Below, piece after piece: positions 1-12,149 of a stretch of DNA of 64,000 nt. A model generated the notes under the pieces. The model saw nothing but the letters and a program-made list of their open reading frames with translations. It ran no database searches and was not told where the DNA came from. The position numbers and the translations under genes are program-made. The DNA lies in assembly GCA_036873135.1 (NCBI GenBank), contig JAPTYO010000008.1, positions 24,529,001-24,593,000 of the forward strand, read 5' to 3'. This DNA is from Clarkia xantiana subsp. parviflora. Its lineage: Eukaryota > Streptophyta > Magnoliopsida > Myrtales > Onagraceae. Numbering within the stretch: the first letter of the stretch is position 1; each line of letters starts with the position of its first letter.

Positions 1-1450
1 GGTTCATTGCTGGGTGTCTTCTCACTTGATTTCGAAACCTCGGGCCCAATGAGACCCCATGCGAGCAACTCGTGGTACATTTCTGCTGCTGATATCGGTA
101 AGGGAGTGAATTTCCTAGGTTCCCGTGGCTTTTTCGTGAACCGGTTGTCTGGTCCCTTTGTAGGGTTGGGTTGCGAACCTTGGAATCCAGGTACTGCTTG
201 ATGGGTTGCGGGAGCCACGAGTTGTGGGTAAATTGCACTTACCGCGGTATCATCCGACAGTGATTTTCGAGCACCATCTTTCTTTGTAGGGTCTTCAATC
301 TTTCCCAGTCGGATCCCTTGCTAGATCATCTCTCCGGATTTTATCAAATCAGTGCAGTTTGCTGAAACATGCCCCAACAAATGGGACTAATATGCCCCTT
401 TAAGAGTGCCGATGAACATGGACACCGCTTCTGCATCTTCCAGTGGCGGTCGGACTCAAGCGGCTTTCTCTCTTCAAGCCTGCATATAGCTTCTAAATGA
501 TTGCCCCCCTTCCATCTCCATGCTTTGGAGGTCTATGCGGGTCGGAGCTATATCCAAGTTGAATTTATATTGGCAAACGAAAACGTTTGCCATCTTCTCC
601 CATGTTGAAATGTCACCGGCCTTCAAGCTGACGAACCAAACCAAAGTCACTCCCTTCAAGCTTTCCTGGAATGTCTGGATCAAGAACTTCTCGTACTACT
701 GATAAGGGGCCATCTTCACAAGGTAAATTCGCAGGTGGACAATGGGATTACCGGTTCCATCATACTTCTCAAATTCGGGGACTTTGAACTTCTCCGGCCT
801 TGACATGTCGGAGAAAAGGAATAGGTCAGAGTAACCAATTCCCCCATACTGCTCAAGTCCAGATAAAGCTTTCATCTTTTCCTCCATTTTCTTCAGGCGG
901 CGATCACGTTCGGATTCGACAACAGGTGATGATGTGACTGCATTTGTGCCAATTGCACCCCCAAACACCACCGTCGGATTTGGATGGACATACGGCTTTG
1001 ATGCGGATTGATTGGGAATGACCAAAATAGGGGGTTGGTCACGAGGAGGTTCCACCATGCCGTCGGGAAGCACGGTGGTAGCTGGCATCGCAGGTCCAGT
1101 ATTCACTACTGATGTCTTTGACGAGGTTGGACTTGTGATTTCTGTCAGCAGGGCCGGGTTTGGAGCGTGGTGAGCTGACTGAGCTCAAGGATTGCTATGA
1201 GGCGCTCCATGTTGGATGACATGGTAGCCATATCCTGATGCATTTTGGCATTAGCTGCCTCAATCTCGGCCATCCGTTTGTCATGTTGCTGGATCTTAGA
1301 GCGTCCTCCATATTAGTGGTCAGTCTCGTGATTTTCAGTAATACCTGCAATAAAATGCGATACTCGGAATATGGAACACAAAATATCATGCATGATCGTT
1401 TTCAAAGTAATGTGTCATTCATTTCATCATATTTTGAAAAAAATGTTTTG
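1..1450 (-). pseudogene. Ty3/gypsy gag remnant (element A), runs off left edge
   Basis: Decayed gag of a minus-strand Ty3/gypsy element. Going leftward, the frame near 1389-1195 changes partway. A coiled-coil-like stretch beginning KIQQHDKRMAEIEAANAK is read one frame away from the start, so there is a frameshift around 1320. The 1106-696 frame is a gag N-terminal region with the typical RPEKFKVPEFEKYDGTGNP motif. The 683-474 frame continues the capsid domain (SLKAGDISTWEKM). The three pieces are in different frames, so the gene is broken. The 5' LTR of the same element lies just upstream at 2415-3763. Protease and pol would lie left of base 1. Confidence 0.8.
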
Positions 1451-2414
1451 TGATTAAAACATGTTTCTAAGACACTTTACACAACTACGAAACTCAGTCA
1501 ACATGTGTCAAGTGCTTGCCCCAAAATCCAATCGAAGGTAATGCAATAAGTTTTTTTCAAAATGGATTCACTTTTTACCACTTGTTCGAACATTGGAACG
1601 AGCACTTAACTCTGACGTTTCTATCTGTCGCATTTCCAATGCTAAATAATTGTAGCACTCCATGCTACGCGGACTTTCTCGGATAGTCTTGTTTTGTCTT
1701 TATCGTGCTAGTCCGCATTTGGTCAACGTCAGCCTTGAAAAAATAGAGAGTCGTGATTCGTGGGCAATTGTGCAGTTTCCCCATTCTTACCGAAAATGGT
1801 GCGTAAAGCGTTTTAGAAACGATGATTTGAATGACACATTTTTTTGGAAAAATATGATACATGCTTGAAACGTAAATTTCTATTAATATGCGTTGTACAA
1901 TTACATATGGTACGAAAATAAAAGATTACATTGAGACCCACGTCCTATACATGAAATACTCTAAGGGTCGACAATAATTAGAAAAATAACACACGCAGGT
2001 ACGCATAGTGGCAGGATTGCTGCTTCGGGTGTGTATTTTTGCTTTGTTCTACAAGGTAGTTTCCACTGAAAGGTTCTCGACAAGGTGATTTTCTCCCTCT
2101 AAAAAGGAATCTCAGGACCTACACAAGCGAGTGAGTTTTTCCGAGTCGTACCGGCGGAACTACCACTCCGGTCGTACCGTACTAAACCTTCGGGGTTCCT
2201 TGTCGCCCTGGGTTTTAGGATATTTATTCTAAAGTGATGTGTGTGCAGGTTCAAAAAATTTCAAAAAAGAAAAATGAGTTACTAAAAAAAAAGTTCCGCA
2301 ACTATCACATAAAAGTTAGAATTACAGAGTTATACAAAAATAAAACTAAAATGGAAAATAAGCAAATAGACAAAGCCCGAACCCTCAAAGTAGTCCCCAG
2401 CAGAGTCGTCAAAT
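1451..2414 (-). other. untranslated leader of gypsy element A with PBS
   Basis: This is the non-coding leader between LTR and gag of the minus-strand element. Directly next to the LTR, on the minus strand, lies GACTCTGCTGGGGAC (about 2396-2410), a motif commonly seen just inside the 5' LTR of plant gypsy elements in the primer-binding region. The rest is AT-rich and shows no open frame with a recognisable domain. Confidence 0.6.
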
Positions 2415-3763
2415 TGTCAGACCTAAAATCTGAAAAAGGCGATTACGTTTTGAAAACGTGGAATTTCGAAAAGAGTCGCCACTAGTTAATTAAGGCTAAC
2501 TAGAATTGAATTACCTAAGTGAATAGCAAATTAAACACCTAGGTATAAAATCGGTCTACAATCAGAAATTCGAGTTCAGGGGTTCTATTACGAATTTAAA
2601 ATATAAACTTTAACTACGCCATCTCGGTACTCAATTCACTTGCTTTCCAAATTTATTATTTATATATACATTACGCAAAATTGATCTAACAATGTATGGA
2701 TTTAATTAAATTTATTCTACAGAAAAATATTATCAACAACTAAACTAAGCCAAGAAAAACTAATTATATTCTAAAAATCCTAATTAAGACAAAATCCAAA
2801 AAAAAATCAACATTACCAAGCACGCCTAAATGCATACGCAAGCCTAATTTAGATTTAACATACATATATAATTTACCCAATTAAAATTAACCAATTACAT
2901 TTAAAACTACCTACCTAATTAAATATGATATAATATAATAATATAACAGAATGTAATAATAAAAAACAGTAAAAAATAAAATATAAATAAGTAAATAAAA
3001 AGTAGAGGAACAGAGCGGGACTCACAGTCACCTACGGCAGGGAGGACCAAATCGTCGGAGCAGCGATCGGCGCCGGACGAAGCGAGGCGGACGGCAGAGG
3101 GTGACACAGTGTTGATGAAGACCGGGACGGGCAGAGGTGACGGAGTGGCGCGCGGTCTCAGACTGTCGGTCGACTGGAGCTCCAGCAGCAGGGACAGCAT
3201 ATCTGGTCTTGAGGCGGTTGCTGGGCGGAGGACGGGATGAGGCGGACAGAGTGTCCGACGGTGCGAGGGTGGAACGCCGGCGTGGTCGTGGCAGGCGCAG
3301 TCCGGTAGAGGGGCGGCGATCGCTGGTCACGGAAGGAAGGCCACCGGCTGCGGGGAGATTGGAGAAAAAAAAAATTATTTTGGCACGAAAATCGAGGCAT
3401 TTATTATAATGTTTTTCTTGGCTGCTGTCTTGTCCCATTACATGTAAAATTGACCTATATTTATACTAGTATGCTAGGATTTTTAGTCACCAATTTGGGA
3501 AATAAAAATCAGATTAACTAACCTAATTAATGCTAATATTCCAAAAATATATTGTGAGTATTTACTAAATCTATCATAAATACTCACAATATATATTTGA
3601 AATATTTTACTATAAATACAGATATACTATCCTAATTTAACTAAGCCTATTTTTAGCAACCTCATGACCTTCTATATTTATATATTTTCTTTTTTAAACG
3701 TGTTACACATAACATTTTAACGTGTTACATACGTGTCGCGCGTACCAAAATTAGGTGTTTACA
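2415..3763 (-). repeat. 5' LTR of gypsy element A
   Basis: Read on the minus strand the LTR starts TGTAAACACCTAATTTTGG at 3763 and ends GGTCTGACA at 2415. The same two ends, and a matching 3' segment with the words for ACTAGTGGCGACTCTT, occur in the plus-strand solo LTR at 20907-22458. A GC-rich block (3010-3370) inside gives several spurious ORFs. The 1349-bp copy is followed by element A's leader and gag, so it is the 5' LTR of a longer element. Outside it, at 3764-3768, is TCAAG, the expected target duplication. The other copy would lie outside the window. Confidence 0.82.
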
Positions 3764-4601
3764 TCAAGAAAATGGTGGCGTGGTCGAACATGAATCCAGA
3801 GACGTAGCTTTCCTTGATGACGAATTTTCGACGCTTGGTGAGATTAAAACAGATGAAGTGTTGATCGAACTAGAGCAGGACAACACTGATGATCAGAAGG
3901 TCCCACTTACTTCGAGTGGGAGATTTTGAACCATCAATTCAAGTGAATGACATGGTAAATGATAATGGAAACATTTTCATAATAAATCCAATGGGAGGAC
4001 CAATCCCTACCACACAAATCACTATTGCTGCAGAGACGAATCAAGGTGAACCTGATAATCATGTAGTCGGACCGCTGGATGAAAATCCAATAATACCACA
4101 ACCACCACTACTACCCATTGTTCCTAATGGGAGTGGAACAATCAACTTGGTTCCAGGTATTAGTGATCAAGGAACTAATCTCGTAGATAGAATCCCGAGA
4201 CCGAGAGGTCGTCCAAGGAAGGTTGTAGGTGAAGGTTCACGCACTGCTATTGTACCCAGTGGGAGTGATGCTCCGATAAGAAGCATTATTCCGAGGGGGA
4301 GATCGTATAAAGTCAAGATGGGGTCAACGAGCCTAAACGTAGTCAAATGCATTGAACTTCTCCTAAAAAATATCCCATCGAGAGGGGTGAAATCCTCACT
4401 CTAACATCTGTTGACAAACCGGTAACAGTTCAACAAGCATTGGAAGGACCTCAAGTGAAGGAATGAAGGAAAGCAATGGAGGAAGAGATCGCCTAAATGA
4501 AAGTCAATTCGGTATGGTCTTTGGTTGATTTACCTGCTAACCGCAGGGCCATAGGGGCAAAATGGGTTCTTAAGTTGAAACTCACTGCTGATGGAAAAGT
4601 T
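3764..4601 (+). pseudogene. Ty1/copia pol fragment, part 1 (element copia-A)
   Basis: Encodes the linker after a copia integrase (frame 3889-4404, low complexity) and then the start of the reverse transcriptase, with WSLVDLPANRRAIGAKWVLK at about 4519-4578. Two in-frame stops lie in the RT start near 4464 and 4495. The left end is cut by gypsy element A and the right end stops in mid-codon context at DGKV. The missing next residues, beginning YKARFVAKGYTQ, resume at 12966. So one copia RT is split by an 8.4-kb insertion. Confidence 0.85.
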
Positions 4602-5561
4602 AGAACGTGTTTTTAATGACAATTGTATTAGTCACAAAAATGATAAAAGTAGTAACTAAATTAATTAGTGGTTAATTTTTTAATGGTCACAAGGTTGTCA
4701 CTATAAACTCCATTGCTAAAAGAATCAGTGACCAAAATGAACAATCATTAAATTTTAATAGAATTTGTGACTAAATAATTAGCCACTAATGATAGATTTT
4801 TATAAAAAGAAATATAATGTGGATTGCAATTATATTTTAGTCGCCAAACATTACCTTTTCATGATCCCTTTCGCCAGTTTACTTTTTTCCCCAGTTTTAT
4901 AGATAAATAATTACATATAATAAGTTGAAGAAAATGTCAACAGCTATCATTTTTCTTAGCAGAAACAAGCACAATTATTGATATATTTTATTTATGTTGC
5001 TATATACAATTACAATGATATGTACAATTACAACATATACGAAGAAGTAAAAGAAAATTTCATTGTAGAATTTTTAAGAATATAAAAATTTACGATGTAT
5101 AAATGCATAAATATAATAATATGAAAAATAAAGCTTCTATCACTCATTCCCTCTACCGTAAGTTATCAAATATCTGTAGAAAAGCTTTAATCTTCTTCTC
5201 GGCCTTTAACCCAAGAATTTCACATATGAATTTCCTGCAAAAAAATAATAAATCATATTACTTTCTTATTAAACAACCATCATTTTCTAAAAATAACTTA
5301 AAGTAGTCAAATAATTCAGAGAGAGAAATGATATTGCAGTAGTATATCTAACTTAAATATTCCTACTCATATAGATAAATATAGGGGTTTTGATAAAAAT
5401 AACAAGAAACCATATCAAACAAAACAAGACAATGAGGAACAAAATAATAACCTGGTTAACCAAATATTAGAAGACAATAGTTATGTTCAGAAGCGTGTGC
5501 TCCGGAGTCGAAATATAAGTTGATGCCGAATTCTCTACATTCACTTCGTGAGATAATAAGT

Positions 5562-6340
5562 TGTTGGAAATATTGAGGGTAAATATGCAAATTTACAAAG
5601 TCCGAGGACCAAAATGCAATATTCTAAAATTCAATGACTAAAAGCAATTAGTCAAATTTCGGTTACTTACAAGTAACTATACAAGTTAACATGCAAAATA
5701 TAGTCAACACCGAAATTATACGTAAAATTGACACAAAACGAATACGTATTTTTTATACTGAGGCCCGTGCTAATCACAGTCTCCTTAAGGCAATTTCGCC
5801 CCTCCCCACCCTCGGGTTATGCAAAGAGGTTTATACAAGGGGCGATCACCTCCCAGGATTCAACAGTGTCATCGAATCGTGTTATGCATGCAACACGCTC
5901 GACCGAACCGAACCCAATACCTGAACTCAAACAAAGAACAGGAAAGCCGACGACAACGGCTAAAAACAACTAGAAAGGTTGAACACGACATAAGTCAAAA
6001 TCAACCTAGAAGAACTCTGCATTCGTCAACACGAAGAACAGAGGATGAGAAAATATAATTGGATCCCAATATTATGGGTTCCGAAAAATTGAACTCAACC
6101 AAGATGGAAGAGATTCCATTTCTCAATGTGTAAAAAGGAGAAGGGAAATGCTTGTTTATATAGGGGAGGAGAAGGGAGGAGGAAAGTAAAACTTTCGATG
6201 TGGTACAAATCACAAATTCCATTCACAACAAAATAAAATTGAGCTTGAGAAAATTTGGGCTCAAGAAAAAAAGAGAATAAAAATGCCCAAATAAAATTAG
6301 AGAAGCCCAAATGAAAATTTGTGTAGCCCATTTTCTAACA
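5562..6340 (-). repeat. 3' LTR of copia-B
   Basis: 779 bp. On the minus strand it begins TGTTAGAAAATGGG and ends ATATTTCCAACA. It differs from the 5' LTR by two visible substitutions and a 3-bp indel. The minus-strand TATA box CTATATAAAC lies at about 6154-6163. Short ORFs in it (for example 5691-5924) recur exactly in the other LTR and are not genes. Confidence 0.95.
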
Positions 6341-6353
6341 ATCCCCCACATGA
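6341..6353 (-). other. polypurine tract of copia-B
   Basis: On the minus strand, ATGTGGGGGAT directly precedes the 3' LTR. It fits the plus-strand primer position of a minus-oriented LTR element and sets the orientation of the element. Confidence 0.75.
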
Positions 6354-7850
6354 ATGGAATTTTAGAAACTTATACACGAAATTTGAGTTCAACGGTCAAT
6401 ACCTGCAAAGAATAGGTAGGGGTAACCCCTTTGAACCTATCCCTTGTGAGATCATGCCTTCTCTACTGACTGGTCGGTAGACGCGATGTCCTTGAACCGA
6501 CTGTCGTTGGTGTAGATGACGACATAACCCACACAGGTACCTTCCTAGTATGGTTCGGTTCACGCCCTGTGATCCCTAGGCCCTGGATCACTCGCCTGGT
6601 TCTGCAAGCGTTTCTAAGAATTGCGCCCTCAACAATTCCTTTCGAAGCGGCCCCACTTCTCACTCGCATAGGTGATTCAATTTCTCAAGAGCATCATCAC
6701 GATTCTGAGTTCTCCTTACGAATCATTAAAAGCTTTGCATAAAGTGTGATTTCAATTAAATTACTATGCTCGGTTTAACCGATGTTTGAAGATCAACACA
6801 AGCTAAAACTTAACCTTATCTCCATCACTGTATGCATCATAGGAATGGGCTCGGGGTTTGACCCCCACAGTGATCACACTCACTCTTGTGATTAGGTTGT
6901 CCCATTGAACCAAGTTCTTGGGATCTCCAGTCATCATGGTTGGGTTTTCCTTCTCAAGAGCGTTTCCTACACGGGCTTTAGCCCAATTCCCTTCGATGCT
7001 TGGCCAAATAACTCTCTGTTTAACCCTTTCGGGTAGCGGATCCGCTATTTATCTGCCGACTTTACGATATTGGGAACAATAAATATATTTGAGAGCAACT
7101 GTCTAATGAAATTATGACGTATATGTCTAAACATTCCATTATGCAGGTTATACTGTGTTATACAGATTGATCGTCGCAACGTTGCATCAATGTTCTCAAA
7201 CCAACAAAGTCCTCAGACTATCATTTCCTGCAGGAATAATTTTGTTAATCCAACATCTAAATTTAGATTGATTCTTTTGTGGACAACAGCTTCGCAAAGT
7301 GTCCCATTTCCCAACCTTTAACAAAGGTTTTCATGCCAAATGGGGGGTGCACCACTTATTTCTGCTTTAACCTTGTCTCTTAAAGAAAATCTTCAACATT
7401 TCATTAGATTGGATTTAATTTGGATTAAACCAAAACTAACTCATCAATCTCTGCACTAACACAGGTTTTGGCCAATTAGTAAAATCCTCGAGAAAATGAC
7501 ATAGCCATTCTGCATCTTCGGCACATTTCTCCAGTACAATAACTCAGACTTGATCGTCGATCTGGCTATGACTGTTTGTTTTGAGGACTTTCTACGACAC
7601 TGTTCCACCTCGTAAGGTGAATACGTAACCCCTTATACTCAAGGTGGTAGTGTCTAATCGGATATCCATTTTGCATCACTATAACATTCTATCACATAAG
7701 GATATCTCTTTGTGTAGACCATGATTACGAATATGTCCCAGATACCTAAGTACCCTGATTACCCCATTCTAGTGGACAACACTAGAGTTACTCGTATATC
7801 GACTCAATACACTTACAACGTGAGCGATATCTGGTCTAGTGCATGACATT
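6354..7850 (-). other. copia-B 3' coding remnant (RT end, RNase H), unreadable
   Basis: Position between the RT and the 3' LTR implies this is the end of RT and the RNase H region. Frames are short and interrupted, and no motif could be assigned with certainty beyond the RT described separately. Confidence 0.5.
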
Positions 7851-8720
7851 AAGTACATGTCACTTCTAATAATCCGAGCGTACTCAATTTGGGAAAACCA
7901 TTCTCCCTTATTCTTTGAAATTACTTACTCGTATCTATTGGAGTACTGACCTCGTTCTTGTCATCTTTGTTGAATTTATCCAAATACTTGTCAATATATG
8001 AGTTTGACTTAGAATGAGACCTTCTGATGATTTAATGAGTTTTAATCCAAAGATCATATCGTAAGATCCATGTCTTTCAGGTCAATACTCAAATTCAACA
8101 TAGGTCCAGTGGACCGGACCACCTCATCGTTATTTCCAACGATTAGTATGTCATCAACGTAAAACGTTTTTCATACTTATTTATTTTGAAACATTTCTCC
8201 AATAAAACGCTGTCAAATTTATAAAGCCATTATCTAGGCATCTGCCTAAGACTATACATAGATTTGACAAGCTTACAGACTTTCTTTTCCTGCTCTCGCG
8301 CAGAGAAACCCTCAGGTTGTTCCATGTAGATTTCTTCCTCTAAATATCCATGTATGGAAGTTGTTTTCACATCCATTTGATGTACTTCTAGAATTTGCAA
8401 GGCTGCAATCGCAAGCACCATCCTTATGAATGTGATTCTAGTTACTGGAGAATATGTATCAAAATAATTCCACCATTCCTTTTGTCTATAATCTTTTATG
8501 ACAAGTCGGGCTTTGTAATTATCAATTGATCCATCTTCTTTCATTTTACGTTTGAATATCCACTTGTAGCCTAACGGTTTGTCTCCGGGCGGAAGATCCA
8601 CCAGCTCCCAAGTGTGGTTCTGCAAGATGGACTCAATTTCACTATTGATTGCCTCTTTTCATAGAGGTCTCTCAGAAGAGTTTACGGCTTCGTGGTAAGT
8701 CCAAGGTTCGGCTTTAAGCA
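7851..8720 (-). pseudogene. copia-B reverse transcriptase remnant
   Basis: The frame at 8625-8230 carries the copia RT start (TWELVDLPPGDKPLGYKWIF), then KARLVIKDYRQKE, DTYSPVTRITFIR and QMDVKTTSIHGYLEEEIYMEQ. The YVDD active-site box is read in another frame at about 8145-8165 (FYVDDILIVG on the minus strand). Stops and frame changes separate the pieces, so the enzyme cannot be made from this copy. Confidence 0.9.
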
Positions 8721-10110
8721 TATAGGTCAAAAAAAAACTGGACCATAGGATTTTTCAATCTTCGCCCTTTTACTCATCACGGGCTCGACCTCAACATGCC
8801 CTCCATGTTCTCGGTCTTGACTATTTTTCCTCTATAGTCTCATATGCTTGCCTCTCCTCTAGACTTAGCCAAAATTACATTTTCCAAAGAAATATGCATT
8901 TATTGATTACATTAACGTATCTTTGTGTTTATTTGACACTTTCGGTTCAAATCGATACACGTTACTATTCTGAGCAAACCCTATGAAAATGCAATCAACG
9001 GTTTAGGGAATGTATGCGTCTTTTGCATAGAGGAATCATAACTTTTAGCAAGACACCCCCCACATTTGAAATCACAACTCAAATAGAGTTTCTCTTCCTT
9101 TTTATGGGTTACCTTATTCAAAGGTAATTGCTAGTTAAAATAGCTACCCATATTAATCATAACTCTAAAATAAACATGGTTTCAACCATATTATTTAATT
9201 TCTTCCAGAAAATTTAACGTGTTAACACACGAGTTTGGTATAAAGTTATTACCAATTCTCAACCACATCATCATTGATCCTCGAATCATCCTTTTATTAT
9301 TGTAGATCCTCAGACCATCAACACATCAACAAAATTTTGTTTTTTTTTCTTAAACCAATATGAGATCAAATTTGGCCATTAGACCGTCGCGTTTTTCAAA
9401 CGGTATGATCCTCAGACCAATAAAAGGCATCGACCTGTTGCACCGCAAGTGCCAAAACAACATTTTTTTTTTAAAGGAAATGCTGCGGTTGGATTCATAT
9501 TTTTATCTAATCCATGCCTAATGACAATCCATTCATCCACTAAGCCAAAACCTTGACCGTCGGCAACGTTAATAATACTAATCAGTTCAAAAAATAAACT
9601 GGAAAACGTTGCCCGGTTGGATCGAAATCGCGACCCGACTAAATCGGGGTTTTATGCGGTGCAATGACTTCACAGATTAAATCGTGTTTAAGTCAACATT
9701 CTCTAAACAGATAATAATTGTTGCCGCATTTCTCATCGCGAAAACAATTAATTATTTAGTTGAAACTCAAGTTTTTATTTGTAAACCATGAATTTGTTAA
9801 ATGTTTCATCTTTTCCTTCATCAAGTATACATAGCAATATTTCGTACTATCATCTACGAAAGCAATGAAGTACTTATTTTCCGCCTCGCGTTTGGACATA
9901 TATTAAGTCGTAAACATCGCTATGTATTTTGACCAATACGTTCGGTAATCCTTTCGACCGAATAAGTTTCGCTTCAACGCAAACTTCACATTTAAGTTCT
10001 TGATCTATTTTGATTTTAGGAATATAAAACATGTTAGATAACCTCTGCAAGGTATCGTAATTAACATGTTCTAAATTATTGTGCGACAAATTCAGCACAA
10101 GAAGGAACAT
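8721..10110 (-). pseudogene. copia-B gag-pre-integrase and integrase remnant
   Basis: The 10110-9874 frame has NLEHVNYDTLQRLSNMFYIP and CEVCVEAKLIRSKG followed by HSDVYD. These are the gag-pre-integrase zinc-binding motif and integrase start of copia elements, with a degraded histidine side. From 9870 down to 8720 only fragments of the integrase core are suspected and no clear DDE residues were read. Confidence 0.78.
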
Positions 10111-11373
10111 TCTTATCTCATGTTCACTATAGGCACTACGACCAATGCAAAAGTATTTTTATTCATGTTTACTTCAGGCACTACGACCATTACACTTAAA
10201 GTAATTCAACTTCATCCAATCAAATTTTTCGTCTATCTGTATTTAACGTACAGTTCTTTTGACGATTTCGTGTGCTCCCAATAAGGACGCTTCCTCCTCA
10301 TTTTTTTTTTTAGAATTGTCAAAAAGAATTCCATCTTTTGACTTCAACTTTTGAAGTAAGTCTCGGCGACTTTCCCTGCATTATAGACGGCGGCCTAAAC
10401 GAGTGTCCAACCTCGGTAATCAAGGCGTCGTTAAATGGGATAGCATCACTCGCTAGAATAATAACATTTATAGACCACATGGTGGTCTTTCCCAATTTTA
10501 GAGTTGTCCGCCAAGTGTTAGCTACATTCTCATTGAGTAGCGTTCAAACATTGGACCTATGACCAACTCCTTGGGATTTTTTTTTTTTTAAGAAGTCCGA
10601 GCGGTTCGTACCCGACCCCACAATAGTAATTTGGGACATCAAATTCAGATTACTAAAATTCAAATAACGATTTGAATTTCTGATTTCAGTAATTAAGTTT
10701 AATCACTTCAATTACAAATCAATTTTTTTTTTTCTTCTGTTGGACAGAAAATAAACCTGGACACGGTTACTTTCGGTTTTGACAAAACCAAACCCTCACG
10801 GAGCTAACCTTCTGAGTAAACACTCATGTACACATATCGCGGCGTACATACGTGGCAAGGTTCAGGTGTGTGCAATCGATTCGTTGATTCACACGTACAT
10901 TTATATCAAATGTAATAGTCAGTGTTTTAGACAAGGAAATAAAATTTCCATAACAATTGTCATACACTCTAAATCGGCTTTAACCGACTTCTTAATCCAA
11001 TTTTCAACAACCCCATAAGCCTCAACGGCTAAAGTGGGTCAAGTCACCAAGCAAACATATCAATTTCGGATGCCTTAATAGGTTTAACAACCTTGACCAT
11101 CTCGATTTTTCATAGTAGTCTCAACGACTTAGCGACCTCAACGGTCCTAATAGCCTCAACGGCTTTTGACGACTTTACCAGTCTCGACGACCTAAATGGC
11201 CTTAGCGATTTTATCAGTCGCATGTGCTCTCGAGCATGTTCACATTTTCAATATCATTGTTCGACAATATTTGTGAACTTTTAGAGAATAAATAATTTTC
11301 TCCAAAAAATTGAATCTCAAAATTCAATTAAGCATCCTCTCATAAAACCAACAAATAAAAATTGCCTTAAGAT
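10111..11373 (-). other. copia-B gag and leader region, decayed
   Basis: Lies between the 5' LTR and the integrase, where gag and protease belong. Frames are short and no zinc knuckle could be read. Poly(T) and poly(A) runs are frequent, and repeated words resembling ACGACCTNNACGG occur around 11090-11210. No PBS complementary to initiator-Met tRNA was seen next to the LTR. Confidence 0.5.
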
Positions 11374-12149
11374 TGTTGGAAATATTGAGGGTAAATATGC
11401 AAATTTACAAAGTCCGAGGACCAAAATGCAATATTCTAAAATTCAATGACTAAAAGCAATTAGTCAAATTTCGGTTACTTACAAGTAACTATACAAGTTA
11501 ACATGCAAAATATAGTCAACACCGAAATTATACGTAAAATTGACACAAAACGAATACGTATTTTTTATACTGAGGCCCGTGCTAATCACAGTCTCCTTAA
11601 GGCAATTTCGCCCCTCCCCACCCTCGGGTTATGCAAAGAGGTTTATACAAGGGGCGATCACCTCCCAGGATTCAACAGTGTCATCGAATCGTGTTATGCA
11701 TGCAACACGCTCGACCGAACCGAACCCAATACCTGAACTCAAACAAAGAACAGGAAAGCCGACGACAACGGCTAAAAACAACTAGAAAGGTTGAACACGA
11801 CATAAGTCAAAATCAACCTAGAAGAACTCTGCATTCGTCAACACGAAGAACAGAGGATGAGAAAATATAATTGGATCCCAATATTATGGGTTCCGAAAAA
11901 TTGAACTCAACTAAGATGGAAGAGATTCCATTTCTCAATGTGTAAAAAGGAGAAGGGAAATGCTTGTTTATATAGGGGAGGAGAAGGGAGGAGGAAAGTA
12001 AAACTTTCGATGTGGTACAAATCACAAATTCCATTCACAACAAAAAATTGAGCTTGAGAAAATTTGGGCTCAAGTAAAAAAGAGAATAAAAATGCCCAAA
12101 TAAAATTAGAGAAGCCCAAATGAAAATTTGTGTAGCCCATTTTCTAACA
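11374..12149 (-). repeat. 5' LTR of copia-B
   Basis: 776 bp, almost identical to 5562-6340. The TATA box on the minus strand is at about 11966-11975. Followed on the outside by the target duplication TAAGT. Confidence 0.95.

Larger units (their letters stand above)
5562..12149 (-). mobile_element. complete Ty1/copia element (copia-B) with 5-bp TSD
   Basis: Bounded by two LTRs (5562-6340 and 11374-12149) and a perfect 5-bp target duplication, TAAGT at 5557-5561 and 12150-12154. It is oriented on the minus strand. The coding remnants read leftward in the order gag-pre-integrase, integrase, RT, and the purine-rich tract GTGGGGGA lies just inside the left LTR. It sits in the CACTA element. The internal region is strongly decayed (no frame longer than about 130 codons), although the LTRs are almost identical. 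Confidence 0.92.

Noticed and set aside
3028..3438. 136-codon minus frame (and its plus shadow)
   Set aside because: Lies in the GC-rich block of the gypsy A LTR, has no domain, and is not kept in the solo LTR copy.
2415..3763. Interpretation as a solo LTR
   Set aside because: The post-LTR GACTCTGCTGGGGAC motif, a leader and gag of the same orientation follow on its inner side, so it is the 5' LTR of an element running off the window.
5691..6058. Small ORFs repeated at 11503-11870
   Set aside because: They repeat because both stretches are LTRs of copia-B. They overlap in three frames and have no domain.
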